DNA of 64,000 bases from JAEZBP01 sp963832725 (GCA_963832725.1 CAWHVG010000005.1:1550001-1614000), one strand, 5' to 3'. Positions 1 through 14,520 are shown, numbered from the stretch's first letter. Notes: a model not told the origin generated them from the letters alone. A program made the numbers and translations.

Positions 1-549
1 GAGGCCGCCGAGCCGGTAGTGCAGCGACTCGTCCGCCGCGATGCGCTCGTAGACGGCGCGGGTGAGGGGGTGGGTCGTCGTCCGGAGCGCGCCCACGACC
101 ATGCGGCCGCTGAACGCTTCGGCGACGCAGCTCACCCGCAGGACGAGCTCGTTGGCGCGCTGAAAGGGCGAGAGCTCCGGGCTCGGGCGCGCGACGAGGT
201 CGTCGAAGTCGACCAACCGCGGCGCGGCGCCGCCGAGCTCCATCGCCACCCGGCTCGCGAGCTCCACGTGCACGACCTCGTCCGCGACGAAGCTGCTGGC
301 CATGCCGAGCAGATCGAGCGGCGCCGAGAGCTCGGTGAGCGCGTTGAGGACGGCGGAGAACGCCGCCACGGCGCGGTACTCCGTGTACGCCGACTCGGTC
401 CAGGAGACGCGCGCGGCGTCCACGACGTCGGGCGCGTAGCGCGAGGGATCGAGGGTGCCCCAGGGCAGCTCCTCGATCCCCGGCCGCGCCTTGCGGAAGT
501 GGTGCTCCGCCGCGCCGCCCATCCACTCGAGCTCGAAGAGCCCGCGCAT
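1..549 (-). CDS. Ferritin-like domain protein (3' end outside window)
   Basis: Ferritin-like four-helix protein cut by the window edge; 183 residues are visible. The helices carry the spaced acidic/His signature of di-iron ferritin-like proteins: WTESAYTEYRAVAAF, then about 30 residues later FVADEVVHVELASR, and later IAADESLHYRLG. The ATG at 549 overlaps the TGA of the upstream lipoprotein gene (ATGA), so the two are translationally coupled. There is no signal peptide of its own. Ferritin-like proteins of this group are common in Myxococcota and mostly of unknown role; iron storage or oxidase activity is inference only. A related domain fused to a lipoprotein signal lies at 58798-59695. Confidence 0.75.
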   Translation of the reverse strand, partial: MRGLFELEWMGGAAEHHFRKARPGIEELPWGTLDPSRYAPDVVDAARVSWTESAYTEYRAVAAFSAVLNALTELSAPLDLLGMASSFVADEVVHVELASRVAMELGGAAPRLVDFDDLVARPSPELSPFQRANELVLRVSCVAEAFSGRMVVGALRTTTHPLTRAVYERIAADESLHYRLGGL

Positions 550-878
550 CAGTGGCTCCCGCCGTCGTCGCCGCCGTCCGGCACGAACAGGCCGCCGGAA
601 TGTGCGCCCGCGTCCCCCACCAACGCGCCGCAGCAGGGGCCGCCGTCGTCGGCGCCGGCGTCGGTGCCAGCGTCCCCGATCGTGCTGCCCGCGTCTCCGA
701 CCGACAAGCCGACTGGCCCTCCGGCGTCCTCGATCGACGTGCCGGCGTCGATGGCGCGCGTGCCCACTTCGACCATGCTCCCGCAGGCGCTGACCGCGGT
801 CGCGATCAGCGATCCGCTGCTGAGCGCCGCGGCCTTCAGGAGCATCCGCTTGCCCTTCTTCTTCTCGTCTCGGCTCAT
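549..878 (-). CDS. Small Asp/Ala/Gly-rich lipoprotein
   Basis: 109-residue predicted lipoprotein. The N-terminus has Lys residues, a hydrophobic stretch and a lipobox-like VSAC followed by G. The rest is low complexity with repeated DAG motifs, typical of surface stalks in Myxococcota, and contains one CC pair. ATG 878 is chosen because a GGAGG motif lies about 8 bases upstream; a GTG at 887 would overlap that motif. Its stop codon overlaps the start of the ferritin-like gene, so the pair probably forms one unit on the envelope. No enzymatic domain is visible. Confidence 0.7.
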   Translation of the reverse strand: MSRDEKKKGKRMLLKAAALSSGSLIATAVSACGSMVEVGTRAIDAGTSIEDAGGPVGLSVGDAGSTIGDAGTDAGADDGGPCCGALVGDAGAHSGGLFVPDGGDDGGSH

Positions 879-1002
879 GCAAAGCACCTCCGGCGAGGCG
901 CCTCAGCAATCTTCCGGCCAGACGTCCGCAGGGAAGAACGTGGCCGCGGGCGCGTGCCGAGCTGTGCCGCTCCCGGGCTCACCCGGTCGAGATGGCGGCG
1001 CT

Positions 1003-3033
1003 CTACTCGACGGTGATCGTGTAGCTGTTCTCGGCGCCGCTGTAGCCGTAGACGCGCACGAAGAAGGGGCCGCTGGCCGTGACGGTCTCGCTGTCGGTGA
1101 CGCCCTGGCTCTGCGCGAGCACGGTGCCGTCGGCGGCGCGCGCTTCCATGTCGAGGTCGCCGGCGCTGCTGGTGAACGCGATGCTCACGGTGACGGAGCC
1201 GGTCGCGTCGACGCGGTACCAGTCCTCTTCGCCGCTGCAGACGCGGGCGGCCTCGGAAACGCCGGGCGCGAGGAGGGTGGCGTCGCTCTGGTTCGAAGCG
1301 CCAGTCGGGTCGCAGCCCGCGTCGACGAGCGGCGGCGCGTCGTTCAGCGTGCAGTAGGGGGTGGCCGCGCGCGCGCTGTCCACGGTGTCCTCGGCCACGT
1401 CACGCTGCGCGCAGGCTTCGTCCTCGCTCCAGGCGAGCCATTCGGCGCCACGCCCCAGCGACTCGGCGTGCGCACGCCAGCGCTCGTAACCGTTCAGCTC
1501 GCTGCGGAAGATCGTCGGCTCCACGCACTCGCCGCGCGCCTGAGCGTCGCTCTGCTCCTTCTGCGCGTAGTCCATGACGATCTCGTACATGGCCGCCGTG
1601 GAGTGGTTCCAGCAGCAGGTCTTCGACTGCGCGTAGACGAGCGCGGAGAAGACGTAGTCCTCCAGCGTACGGAAGGCGGCGTCGACGCTCGCCCGGTCGC
1701 CGCCGAGCGCGTAGAGCTCCGCGAACGCGTCCTCGCGCTGCTCGCGGGCCGCGCAGCTCGCCGGGTAGGAGCGCAGGTGCTCCCGCGCCGCGTCGATGCG
1801 CTGGACGATCACCGCCCGCTGCTCCTCGGGCGTGAGGGTGCGGAGGATCGCGTCGAAGCGGGCCGGCCGCGCCGCGATGGCGTCGTAGTCCTGGTCGTTG
1901 ATGAACGCGTCGCGCTCGCGCTCGAGCACGTCGTTGGCCCAGCGGCCGTTCCGGAGCACCGCCGTCCGCCAGCGCCTCAGCCCGCCGCCGAGGTGCGAGT
2001 AGGGCTCGCCGTCGTAGGTGGTGCCCGGCCCGCCGGTGTAGTCGATCGTGAAGCTGTGGCGCGCGGCGCGCGGCTCCTGCCAGACCGGCTCGCGGCGCGG
2101 CATGGAGCCGGACGCGATGCTCACCTCGAACGCGTCCTCGGCGTGGCGGACGACCCGGAAGACCGGAAGCACGTGCCCGATGCCGCGGCGTTGCCAGCGC
2201 TCGATCAGCATGTCGCCGGGCTCGATCGACTCGGGCTTCACCTGGTAGCTGTTGGTGCCGTCGACGAGGTTGGTGCTGCCGAAGTAGAGCAGGACCAGCC
2301 TCATGAAGTAGCCGGCGCGCTTGTTCAGGAAGAGCTCGTCGAAGTACGCGCCCGCGCCGCGCTCGACGCCGTCCTCGCTGAGGAAGCCGACCGCGTCGTC
2401 GTCGCCGAGGCGGTAACGCCGCAGCCGCGCGTCCGAGGGCCACGCCTGCCCCGCGCGCCAGCTCCCTTCGTAGTCGCGGTACGAGGTGCGGAACTTCGGG
2501 AAGTTGCCGACCCGCTCGCCGCTCGCGTTCACGAACCCGAAGTGGCCGGCGAACATGGTCTGACGGCCCTGCGCGTCCCAGCCCGCCAGGTAGAAGGGCA
2601 GGTGGTACCAGCTCGCGAAGGTCGCGCGGAGCAGGATGGCCACCTCGGCGCACTCCAGCGTGGGCGCGTGGAAGCGGCGGTCGCCGAAGGGCGTGGGCAC
2701 GATGAAGGTCTGCCCGCTGCCCTCGACCCGCGGCTCGGTGTCGAAGCTCGCCACCCAGGCGTCGAACTTGGCCTCCCAGTCCAACCCCGAGTCGGCCTCC
2801 CACGCGATCCCGGCCTCCGCGCTGGCGTCCGACCACCGGTTCGTGACCGCCCACACCTCGGTGTCGGCGCCGGCCGCCACCCGCGGGCCCCGGCCCAGCG
2901 AGCCGTCGAACTTCTGGTCCGCCGGCAGCTCGTCGAAGGGCCCGTCGACGTTCGTCTCGCCGACTGCGACGTCCAGCGCCGAGGGAGCGCAGCCGACCAG
3001 GAGAAGTGAGGCGATCCAGACGCGCGCGTTCAT
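1003..3033 (-). CDS. Large lipoprotein, possible papain-like fold, PPC-type C-terminal domain
   Basis: 676 residues. The N-terminus is a lipoprotein signal (LLLVGC). A middle segment holds LECAEVAILLRATFASW and, later, GDMLIERWQRRGIGHV, a Cys followed by a His arrangement that recalls NlpC/P60 or transglutaminase-like cysteine enzymes. The family is not certain. The last ~85 residues (EDWYRVDATGSVTVSI, GDLDMEARAADGTVLA) look like a bacterial pre-peptidase C-terminal (PPC) beta domain. It lies upstream of, and in the same direction as, the small lipoprotein and ferritin-like genes. ATG 3033 begins the signal peptide. The likely role is an extracytoplasmic enzyme; the substrate is unknown. Confidence 0.65.
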   Translation of the reverse strand: MNARVWIASLLLVGCAPSALDVAVGETNVDGPFDELPADQKFDGSLGRGPRVAAGADTEVWAVTNRWSDASAEAGIAWEADSGLDWEAKFDAWVASFDTEPRVEGSGQTFIVPTPFGDRRFHAPTLECAEVAILLRATFASWYHLPFYLAGWDAQGRQTMFAGHFGFVNASGERVGNFPKFRTSYRDYEGSWRAGQAWPSDARLRRYRLGDDDAVGFLSEDGVERGAGAYFDELFLNKRAGYFMRLVLLYFGSTNLVDGTNSYQVKPESIEPGDMLIERWQRRGIGHVLPVFRVVRHAEDAFEVSIASGSMPRREPVWQEPRAARHSFTIDYTGGPGTTYDGEPYSHLGGGLRRWRTAVLRNGRWANDVLERERDAFINDQDYDAIAARPARFDAILRTLTPEEQRAVIVQRIDAAREHLRSYPASCAAREQREDAFAELYALGGDRASVDAAFRTLEDYVFSALVYAQSKTCCWNHSTAAMYEIVMDYAQKEQSDAQARGECVEPTIFRSELNGYERWRAHAESLGRGAEWLAWSEDEACAQRDVAEDTVDSARAATPYCTLNDAPPLVDAGCDPTGASNQSDATLLAPGVSEAARVCSGEEDWYRVDATGSVTVSIAFTSSAGDLDMEARAADGTVLAQSQGVTDSETVTASGPFFVRVYGYSGAENSYTITVE

Positions 3034-3418
3034 GCATGCCACACCAAGCAACACGTATGCCGTACGCCTACGATGTCCTACATGAACTTTTTCGTCTCCG
3101 AGATGGCCACCGCGCTAGCCACCCGGGGTGGGTGCAGACCCCACGTTGAAGCACACTCGACCCCAACTGCTGGATCACCGCTCGCGAGCCACCGCCAGCT
3201 CGACACCGACGCGGAGCGACCCCGTTCGGAGTCCCTCCAACCAGAAAAATTCCGCCGTCACTGGTAGTCGCCGCCTTCCCTCAGGTGTACGGTGGTCGTG
3301 CTCGGTGCACCGGGTTGCACAGCGCGCCGAGCGTCCGCGTTCCAGGTCTTGTGTGGAACGCACCATGCTTAGTTGGAGCGCGCGTCGGCGCCGGCCGGCA
3401 CCCCCCGAGGGAGGGGCG
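3034..3418. promoter_or_regulatory. Divergent intergenic region
   Basis: 385 bases between the divergent lipoprotein gene and the vWA/MopE gene. It must hold both promoters, but I cannot pick -35/-10 boxes with confidence. A clear Shine-Dalgarno stretch (GAGGGAGGGG) lies just before the ATG at 3419. No gene is seen here. Confidence 0.4.
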
Positions 3419-6720
<3,302 letters not shown>

Positions 6721-6724
<4 letters not shown>

Positions 6725-9123
6725 AGCGCGCGCATCTGACGCTGCTGGCCCTGATCGTAGCCACCGGCTGCGCGGTCGACCCTTACTGCCTGGTCTGCCC
6801 GGACGGCTCCGCGGACAACGGGATGGACGGGGCGACGCCGGACGCGGGAGACGGCGGGGCCGACGCCGGACCGATCGACGCCGCGCCGCCGCCGCCTCTC
6901 GACGCGGCGCCCGCGGACGGCTGCGTGCCGGGCACGATGGAGATCTGCAACCACGCCGACGACGACTGCGACGGCATGGTCGACGAGGGCATCGACACCT
7001 CGACCGATCTCGCCAACTGCGGCGGCTGCGGCATGGCCTGCGCGCCGGCCCACGCGTTCGGCGAGTGCACGGGCGGAAGCTGCGTCGTCTCGAGCTGCGA
7101 CGTCGGCTTCTTCGATCGCGACGGAGATCCCTCGAACGGCTGCGAGGACCACTGCGTCGCCACCGAGCCCACCGAGACCCTCTGCGACCGGCGCGACAAC
7201 GACTGCGACGGGATGATCGACGAGAACTTCGATCTGATGACCGACCCGATGAACTGCGGGAGCTGCGGCCGGACGTGTCGCTTCGCGCACGCCAGCGCGA
7301 CCTGCGACGCCGGGACCTGCGCGCTCGGCACCTGCGACCCGGGCTACGTCGACATCGACGGCGTCGTGCTCACCGGCTGCGAGTACGCCTGCACCGCGAC
7401 CGGCGACGAGACCTGCAACCTGCGCGACGACGACTGCGACGGAACGGTCGACGAGGGCGATCCCGGCAGCGGCGCGAGCTGCGGCTCGAGCACGGGCGCC
7501 TGTACACAGGGGACGATGCACTGCGTGGGCGGAGCCTTGACCTGCATGGGCGGGACGGGCCCGACTCCCGAGGTCTGCAACGGGATCGACGACGACTGCG
7601 ACGGCGCGGTGGATCAGGGGAACCCGGGCGGCGGGCGCGTCTGCGGCTCGTCGCTCGGCGTGTGCACGCCCGGCCGCGAGCAGTGTACGGGCGGCTCGCT
7701 GGTCTGCGTCGGCGCCAGCACGCCGGGCACGGAGAGCTGCAACGCGCTCGACGACGACTGCGACGGGATGGTCGACGAGGGCAACCCGGGCGGCGGCACC
7801 TCCTGCGGCTCGTCGATCGGCGCGTGCGTCGCCGGCACCCTGCAATGCATGGGAGGCGGGTTGGTCTGCAGCGGCGAGATGGGCCCGACGCTCGAGGTCT
7901 GCAACGGCGTCGACGACGACTGCAACGGCGTCGTCGACAACGGCTACGACCTCGTCAACGACCCGCGCAACTGCGGCGCTTGCGGGAACATGTGCAGCTA
8001 CCCGAACGCGGTGGCCGTCTGCTCGACCGGCACGTGCGCGATGGGCCCCTGTCTGATCGGGTTCGTGAACCGCGACGGCTCCACCGCCAACGGCTGCGAG
8101 TACGCCTGTGACTACACCGGCGCGGAGGTCTGCAACGGCCGGGACGACGACTGCAACGGCGTCGTCGACGACGGGCTCACGGCTCCCGCCACGTTCTGCA
8201 ACGCCAACGGCGTCTGCGCGGGCACCAGCCCCGTCTGCGGCGGCTCGTCCGGCTGGGTCTGCAACTACCCGTCGACCTACGAGGCGACCGAGACCCGCTG
8301 CGACGGGCTGGACAACGACTGCAACGGCGTCGTCGACGATCCTTTCCCGACCGTGGGCCTCTCCTGCGACAACGGCGCGCTCGGGGCCTGCACGCGCACG
8401 GGGACGTACATCTGCAACTCGACCCACGACGGGGTCACCTGCACCGCGCCCGCGCCGCCCCCGCCCGGCACCGAGGCGTGCAACGGCATCGATGACGACT
8501 GCGACGGAGTCATCGACAACGGGGCGCCGGCCTCCTGGGTCTCCTTCGACGTCGGCGGCTCGCCGCGATGGATCTTCGAGTACGAAGCCAGCCATCCGGA
8601 CGCGACCGGGACCAACGAAGGATCGATGACGCACCGCGCGTGCAGCGAGCCGAGCCGCTTGCCGTGGACCAGCGTCTCGCCCGCGGAGGCGGACGCGGCC
8701 TGCAGAACGCTCGGCGCGCAGCTCTGCACCGAGACGGAGTGGCAGCAGGCGTGCGAGACGGCGGCTTCGACCGCCTGCGACTGGAGCTACGCGAGCTCTT
8801 GCCGCACCTACTCGGGCGCCACCTGCAACGGCTTCGACAACGACGTCGACTCGTCCACCGCGGGCATCCAGAACGGCGTGCTGCCCACCGGCGCGATGGC
8901 GGCGTGCTACGCGGACTGGGGAAGCGGCGGCAGCGCGTTCGACATGTCCGGCAACGTGCAGGAGTGGACCGCGCCCCGCTCCGCCGGCGTCAACCCGATG
9001 CGCGGCGGCTCCTACAACGACGTGAGCGGCGGCACCACCTGCCAGTTCAACTTCGAGGTCGCCGGCGACACCTTCCGCGCGCCCAACGTGGGCTTCCGCT
9101 GCTGCCGATCGACCGCGCCCTGA
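6721..9123 (+). CDS. MopE-repeat lipoprotein with C-terminal FGE-sulfatase-like domain
   Basis: 800 residues. GTG start overlapping the previous stop (GTGA). Lipobox ATGC with Cys 17, a DAG/PP-rich stalk to ~70, then nine MopE-type repeats (for example ICNHADDDCDGMVDEG) interleaved with CxxCG..C modules (NCGGCGMAC, NCGSCGRTC). The last ~200 residues resemble the formylglycine-generating-enzyme/SUMF1 fold: LCTETEWQQAC, DMSGNVQEWT, MRGGSY and VGFRCC. In many such surface proteins this fold is a non-catalytic lectin-like module; activity is not shown. It is probably lipid-anchored and works with the upstream vWA/MopE partner. Confidence 0.82.
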
Positions 9124-9332
9124 CGGGTCGCCGTGATCGAGCTCGCGAGCGAGCATCTTCCGTCTGGATCCCGCTCGGCGACATGCGCCGACTCGAGCAC
9201 TGAGCGCGGGCACCGAGAGCACGGCGTCGTCGCGCTGGCCGACGAGCCGGGAAGCTCCCCCCGCGCGAGCACGTACCGAATAGGTATGGGACCCCGATCC
9301 GGCGGCGGGCGCGGCGCGCTACACTGGGCACG

Positions 9333-10255
9333 ATGACGGACTTCGTGGAGATCGACGGCGTCGCAGAGAAGGACCTGCCGGCCCACACACGCGACGGACG
9401 CAGCGGCGACCGGGTGACGTTCATGGAGAAGGCGGCCTGCTTCACGTCCGCGCGGGGCGCGCTACCTTCGTCCGATGGGGCGACGTGCTCGGCGCGTTCG
9501 AGCACGAGGGCCATGGCTACGTGCTGGTCCCCCGCCGGCCGCCGTCGCAGCCGTGGATCGAAGTGAGCTCGACGGAGCTCGGCGGTGCCGCCGACGGCCT
9601 GTCCGGCTTCCTGCGTCGTCTCGAAGCTCGGAGCGCGGGCGGCGGCGGGTATCGGGAGGCGGTTCGCACGCGTCGGCAAGACCTCCCGCTCGAGGAGCTC
9701 CGCGGTCGGATCGCAGCCCACGACCCGGTGCCCGGCGCGCTCGAGGTGCCGTCCACCGTGATGCTCGGCGTCTCCTATCCCGGCCTGGGTCTCGTGCAGG
9801 GCCTCGCGTTCTTGGGCATCGGAGGGATCGGGTACGCCGCGGTGGTCGGGTCGGTCGCCATCGGCGCCGCGCTCAGGCTCCACGACACGTCACCGCTGCT
9901 ATTGCAGCTCATCGGCTACGTGCTCTTCATCGCCTTCACCGTGCTGGCGGCGTGGACCGCGGTCCGGATTGGCAAGCACTGGAAAGAGGCGAAGAACCGG
10001 ACGCTACCCCGACAGCGTGTGCTCGTCCTGGCGCCCGACGGCTGCATCGTGGGCTTCACGGACGGGGTGCAGACACTGGCGTGGTCGGAGATCGGTCTCT
10101 TCGCGGCCGGTCACTCACCGAACGGCGAAGCGCTGGCCGCCTACGACCCGACAGGGCAGCAGCTGGGCAGGATCGACGCCAGCTGGCTCGACGCACCGCT
10201 CCCGCTGGTCGTACGGGTGGCCGAGACCTACCGAGCCGCCGCGCTCGACGACTAA
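9333..10255 (+). CDS. Two-helix membrane protein of unknown function (frameshift)
   Basis: I do not recognise a family. Reading starts at ATG 9333 (MTDFVEIDGVAEKDLPAH) and must change frame near 9421 to continue as GEGGLLHVRAGRATFVRW and onward to 10255; one missing base (TTC-CAT) restores a ~307-residue protein. The middle has two hydrophobic stretches (LVQGLAFLGIGGIGYAAVV and LIGYVLFIAFTVLAAW), followed by a soluble tail with a PH/YcxB-like feel (RVLVLAPDGCIVGFTDGV, TLAWSEIGLFAAG). The shift is more likely a sequencing error than decay, because coding character is maintained on both sides. Confidence 0.6.
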
Positions 10256-10439
10256 TCCGCAGATTCCCACCCGCCTGTGAGCGGCGCCCTCAGCGCTCGT
10301 CGATCAGCGCGCGTCAGACGTCGACCACGTCGTCGTCATGCGAGCCGCGCGTCCGCGCCCCCTCCCGGCCGCTCTGGCACGGACGCCGGCGAACGGCTAC
10401 AGCGGCGACAGGCGGCCGACGCCGCGTGGGAGCGACACC

Positions 10440-11405
10440 ATGAGAGCGATCCTCTGTGAAGAGCTGGGTGGACCCGAGAAGCTGGCGCTGCGCGAGCTCC
10501 CCGAGCCCGAGCCGGCCCGCGGTCAGGTGCGGATCGACGTCGAAGCCGCGGGCGTGAACTTCCCGGACCTCCTGATCATCCAGGGGCTCTATCAGATCCG
10601 GCCGCCGCTGCCGTTTTCCCCAGGCGGCGAGGTGGCGGGGACGGTCTCGAAGGTGGGCGAGGGCGTCGATGCCGTCGCCGTCGGCGACCGGGTGATCGCG
10701 CTGACCTTCTACGGCGGGTTCGCGAGCCAGGTCGTGGTGGCCGAGGAGCAGGTGACGAAAATCCCGGACGGCGTCGAGACGCGGATCGCGGGCGGCTTCG
10801 GGTTCACCTACGCGACCAGCTATCACGCGCTGAAGCACCGCGCGGCGCTGAAAGCGGGCGAGACCTTGCTCGTCCTCGGCGCGGCCGGCGGCGTCGGGCT
10901 GGCGGCGGTGGAGATTGGCGCCGCCCTGGGCGCGCGGGTCATCGCGGCGGCGTCGACGGAGGAGAAGCTCGAGCTCTGCAAAGAGCACGGCGCGAGCGAA
11001 GGGATCCTCTACAGCGAGGAAGACCTCAAGGCGCGCCTCAAAGCGCTCGGCGGCGCCGACGTCGTCTACGACCCGGTCGGCGGTGACTACAGCGAGCCGG
11101 CGTTTCGCGGATTGAAGCCGGGCGGGCGTCACATCGTGATCGGGTTCGCGGCCGGATCGATTCCGTCCATCCCGCTGAACCTGCCGCTGCTCAAGCAGAG
11201 CTCCATCATCGGCGTGGCGTGGGGCGCGTGGGCGATGCAGCACCGGGCCGAGCAAGCCGCGATGCTCGAGGAGCTCTTCGCGATGCTCGAGAAGGGGCAG
11301 CTCCGGCCGCACATCCATCAGAGCTACCCGCTCGAGGACGCCGCCCGCGCGCTCGAAGACCTCGCCGCCCGCCGCGTGAAGGGCAAAGCCATCCTCACCC
11401 CCTGA
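10440..11405 (+). CDS. NADPH:quinone oxidoreductase, zinc-independent MDR family
   Basis: 321 residues, the full length for quinone oxidoreductase/crotonyl-reductase-like medium-chain dehydrogenases. N-terminal GroES-like part (AAGVNFPDLLIIQGLYQ, PFSPGGEVAG), then a Rossmann domain with LGAAGGVGLAAVEIG for NADPH. No catalytic-zinc Cys/His set is seen, which fits the quinone-reductase branch. It probably reduces quinones or enones with NADPH in the cytosol. It lies just upstream of frmA-frmB in the same direction with a 120-base gap, so it may share a stress or aldehyde context. Confidence 0.88.
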   Translation: MRAILCEELGGPEKLALRELPEPEPARGQVRIDVEAAGVNFPDLLIIQGLYQIRPPLPFSPGGEVAGTVSKVGEGVDAVAVGDRVIALTFYGGFASQVVVAEEQVTKIPDGVETRIAGGFGFTYATSYHALKHRAALKAGETLLVLGAAGGVGLAAVEIGAALGARVIAAASTEEKLELCKEHGASEGILYSEEDLKARLKALGGADVVYDPVGGDYSEPAFRGLKPGGRHIVIGFAAGSIPSIPLNLPLLKQSSIIGVAWGAWAMQHRAEQAAMLEELFAMLEKGQLRPHIHQSYPLEDAARALEDLAARRVKGKAILTP

Positions 11406-11526
11406 CCCGGCGATCGCCGCGACGCTGGCGAAGCGCACTCGCGGTGGCGTGAGATGACCGCGCTTTCTCCGACATTTCGGTGGTTCCGCTCGAGGGGCTG
11501 CTCTATCGTGCGCGCCGGGAGGAACG

Positions 11527-12640
<1,114 letters not shown>

Positions 12641-12644
12641 TCCG

Positions 12645-13484
12645 ATGAGCTTCGAGACGCTGAAAGAGCACGCGTCGTTCGGCGGCGTGCAGGGCTACTA
12701 CCGGCACGACTCGAGCGCGTGCGGCGGACCGATGGAGCTCTCGGTGTTCGTTCCGCCGGGCGAGGGGCCGTTTCCGGTCGTCTACTACCTCTCCGGGCTG
12801 ACCTGCACGGCCGACAACTTCACGAGCAAAGCCGGCGCGCAGCGGGTCGCGGCGGAGCTCGGCCTCATCGTCGTGGCGCCGGACACCAGCCCGCGCGGCG
12901 CCGGCTATCCCGGTGAGGACGACGACTGGGACTTCGGCACCGGCGCCGGCTTCTACGTCGACGCCACCGAGGAGCCGTGGTCGGGCCGCTACCGCATGTA
13001 CAGCTACGTGCGGGACGAGCTGCCGAAGCTGGTCGACGAGCGCTTTCCCACCAAGGGGCTTTCCCACCGCAGCGTCTTCGGGCACTCCATGGGCGGCCAC
13101 GGCGCGCTCGTGCTCGGCCTGCGCGAGCCGGGCGCCTACCGTTCGATCTCCGCCTTCGCGCCCATCTGCGCGCCGACGCAGGTCCCCTGGGGCGAGAAGG
13201 CGTTCTCCGGCTACCTCGGCGACGACCGCAACACGTGGAAGCGGTACGACGCCACCGAGCTCGTCCGTCAGACACAGCACCCGAGCACCATCCTCATCGA
13301 CCAGGGCACGGCCGACGGCTTCCTCGAGAAGCAGCTCCGGCCCGAGCTCTTCGAAGCCGCGTGCCGCGAGGCTGGCCAGGCGCTGACGCTGCGGATGCAG
13401 CCCGGCTACGACCACAGCTACTTCTTCATCGCCAGCTTCGTCGAGGACCACCTACGCCACCACGCGCGCTACCTTGCGGCGTAG
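12645..13484 (+). CDS. frmB: S-formylglutathione hydrolase
   Basis: Hydrolyses S-formylglutathione to formate and glutathione, the second step after frmA. 279 residues, the usual length. Alpha/beta-hydrolase (esterase D) fold with the nucleophile elbow GHSMGGHGAL (Ser ~148), the family hallmark PWGEKAFSGYLG, an acid in IDQGTADGFL and a late His in GYDHSYFF. It starts 4 bases after the frmA stop, so it is co-transcribed with frmA. Confidence 0.93.
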   Translation: MSFETLKEHASFGGVQGYYRHDSSACGGPMELSVFVPPGEGPFPVVYYLSGLTCTADNFTSKAGAQRVAAELGLIVVAPDTSPRGAGYPGEDDDWDFGTGAGFYVDATEEPWSGRYRMYSYVRDELPKLVDERFPTKGLSHRSVFGHSMGGHGALVLGLREPGAYRSISAFAPICAPTQVPWGEKAFSGYLGDDRNTWKRYDATELVRQTQHPSTILIDQGTADGFLEKQLRPELFEAACREAGQALTLRMQPGYDHSYFFIASFVEDHLRHHARYLAA

Positions 13485-13508
13485 CGGACGGCGCCGACTT
13501 CCGCCGTC

Positions 13509-13832
13509 TCAGCGCGCCGGCGCGCTTCCGCCGGACGTTGTGTTCATCTCAGGCGTGCAGGTGATGTTCCCCCAGTTGCTCACGCAGGTGACGACGTAGG
13601 TCGCGCGCTGGTTCGGGCACCGAGCGCCGATGGTCGTGGCGGTCATCTGCTGGCCCAAGCGGTTGACGTCACCGAGCCGGACGAGACTCGGGCGGTCACA
13701 TCCGAGGTCGAACGAAACGCGCTGGCTCACCGAGCGAAACGCCGCCTGCTCATGAGCCTGATTGTTGGGGAACATGCCGCCACCACATCCAGCGAGCCAG
13801 AGGGCGGTCAGAACGCCGAGTGCCTTCTTCAT
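13509..13832 (-). CDS. Small lipoprotein of unknown function
   Basis: 107 residues. Signal MKKALGVLTALWLAGC with a clear lipobox (LAGC), followed by GGG. The mature part has four more Cys (LGCDRP, ARCPNQ, VTCVSN, ITCTP), suggesting two disulfides in the periplasm or at the surface. It converges with frmB and ends 25 bases from it. No known domain was recognised; similar small Cys-containing lipoproteins are common in Myxococcota. Confidence 0.7.
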   Translation of the reverse strand: MKKALGVLTALWLAGCGGGMFPNNQAHEQAAFRSVSQRVSFDLGCDRPSLVRLGDVNRLGQQMTATTIGARCPNQRATYVVTCVSNWGNITCTPEMNTTSGGSAPAR

Positions 13833-13899
13833 GGGAAGCCTCGATACGCGTCCGACGCTCGGCACGCAAGCCGACCTGGATGAGCCCCGACTTCCATCG

Positions 13900-14520
13900 T
13901 CAGACGCGGGTGAAGAGCGCGAACGTGAAGCGCTCGATCTTGCCGGCCGGCGTTCGGTGCTCGTCGTCGCGCGTCTCGAGCAGCTCGAGGCCGAGGCCGA
14001 GCGCTCGAGCATCGTCTCGGCCGAGTGGCGCTGGACCGGCAGGCCGCTGCAGCGCTCCGGCCCGTCGAGCGCGAAGGTGGCCATCATCACGTGCGCGCCG
14101 GGGGCCGTCAATCGGTGCAGGAGCTCGCGGTAGCGGCGGCAATCGTCCTCGTCGGCCAGGAAATGGAAGACGGCGCGGTCGTGCCAGAGCGCGTACTGCC
14201 GATCGAGCTCGGCGCGGGTGACGTCGGCCGCGATCCAGCGTACGCGCTCGGCCGCTTCGCCGAGCCGCGTCCGAGCGCGGGACAGCGCCCGCTCCGAGAC
14301 GTCGAGCACGGTCGAGATCCGAGAAGCCTCGCTCCACCAGGGAGTCCACCAGCGTCGAAGCACCCCCGCCGACGTCAATCAGCGGCGCGTCCTTCGCCAC
14401 GCCCGCGCGCTCGATCAGCGCGAGCGAGCTCTCGGGCGTCGGCTGATACCAGCTCACCTCGTCCACGGCGCGCGTCTGGTAGACGTGCTCCCAATGCGCT
14501 CGGCGTTCAGAAGCGTCCAT
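13900..14520 (-). CDS. SAM-dependent methyltransferase (two compensating frameshifts)
   Basis: Class I methyltransferase of ~206 residues. It begins MDASERRAHWEHVYQTR with the SAM glycine motif LIDVGGGASTLVD. The frame changes near 14321 (extra base in TCGGATC on the coding strand) to read ISTVLDVSERALSRAR and IAADVTRAEL, typical of motifs II-III. It changes back near 14005 (one C missing) to end LGLGLELLETRDDEHRTPAG...FALFTRV. Total length is a multiple of three because the two errors cancel. It resembles thiopurine/tellurite-type small methyltransferases. The substrate is unknown. Confidence 0.75.
   Translation of the reverse strand: MDASERRAHWEHVYQTRAVDEVSWYQPTPESSLALIERAGVAKDAPLIDVGGGASTLVDSLVERGFSDLDRARRLGAGAVPRSDAARRSGRARTLDRGRRHPRRARSAVRALARPRRLPFPGRRGRLPPLPRAPAPIDGPRRARDDGHLRARRAGALQRPAGPAPLGRDDARALGLGLELLETRDDEHRTPAGKIERFTFALFTRV

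Noticed and set aside
19..3009. 996-residue plus-strand open frame
   Set aside because: Antisense shadow of the ferritin-like, small lipoprotein and large lipoprotein genes. Very high GC makes long empty frames common; the minus strand has lipoboxes, domains and consistent gene overlaps.
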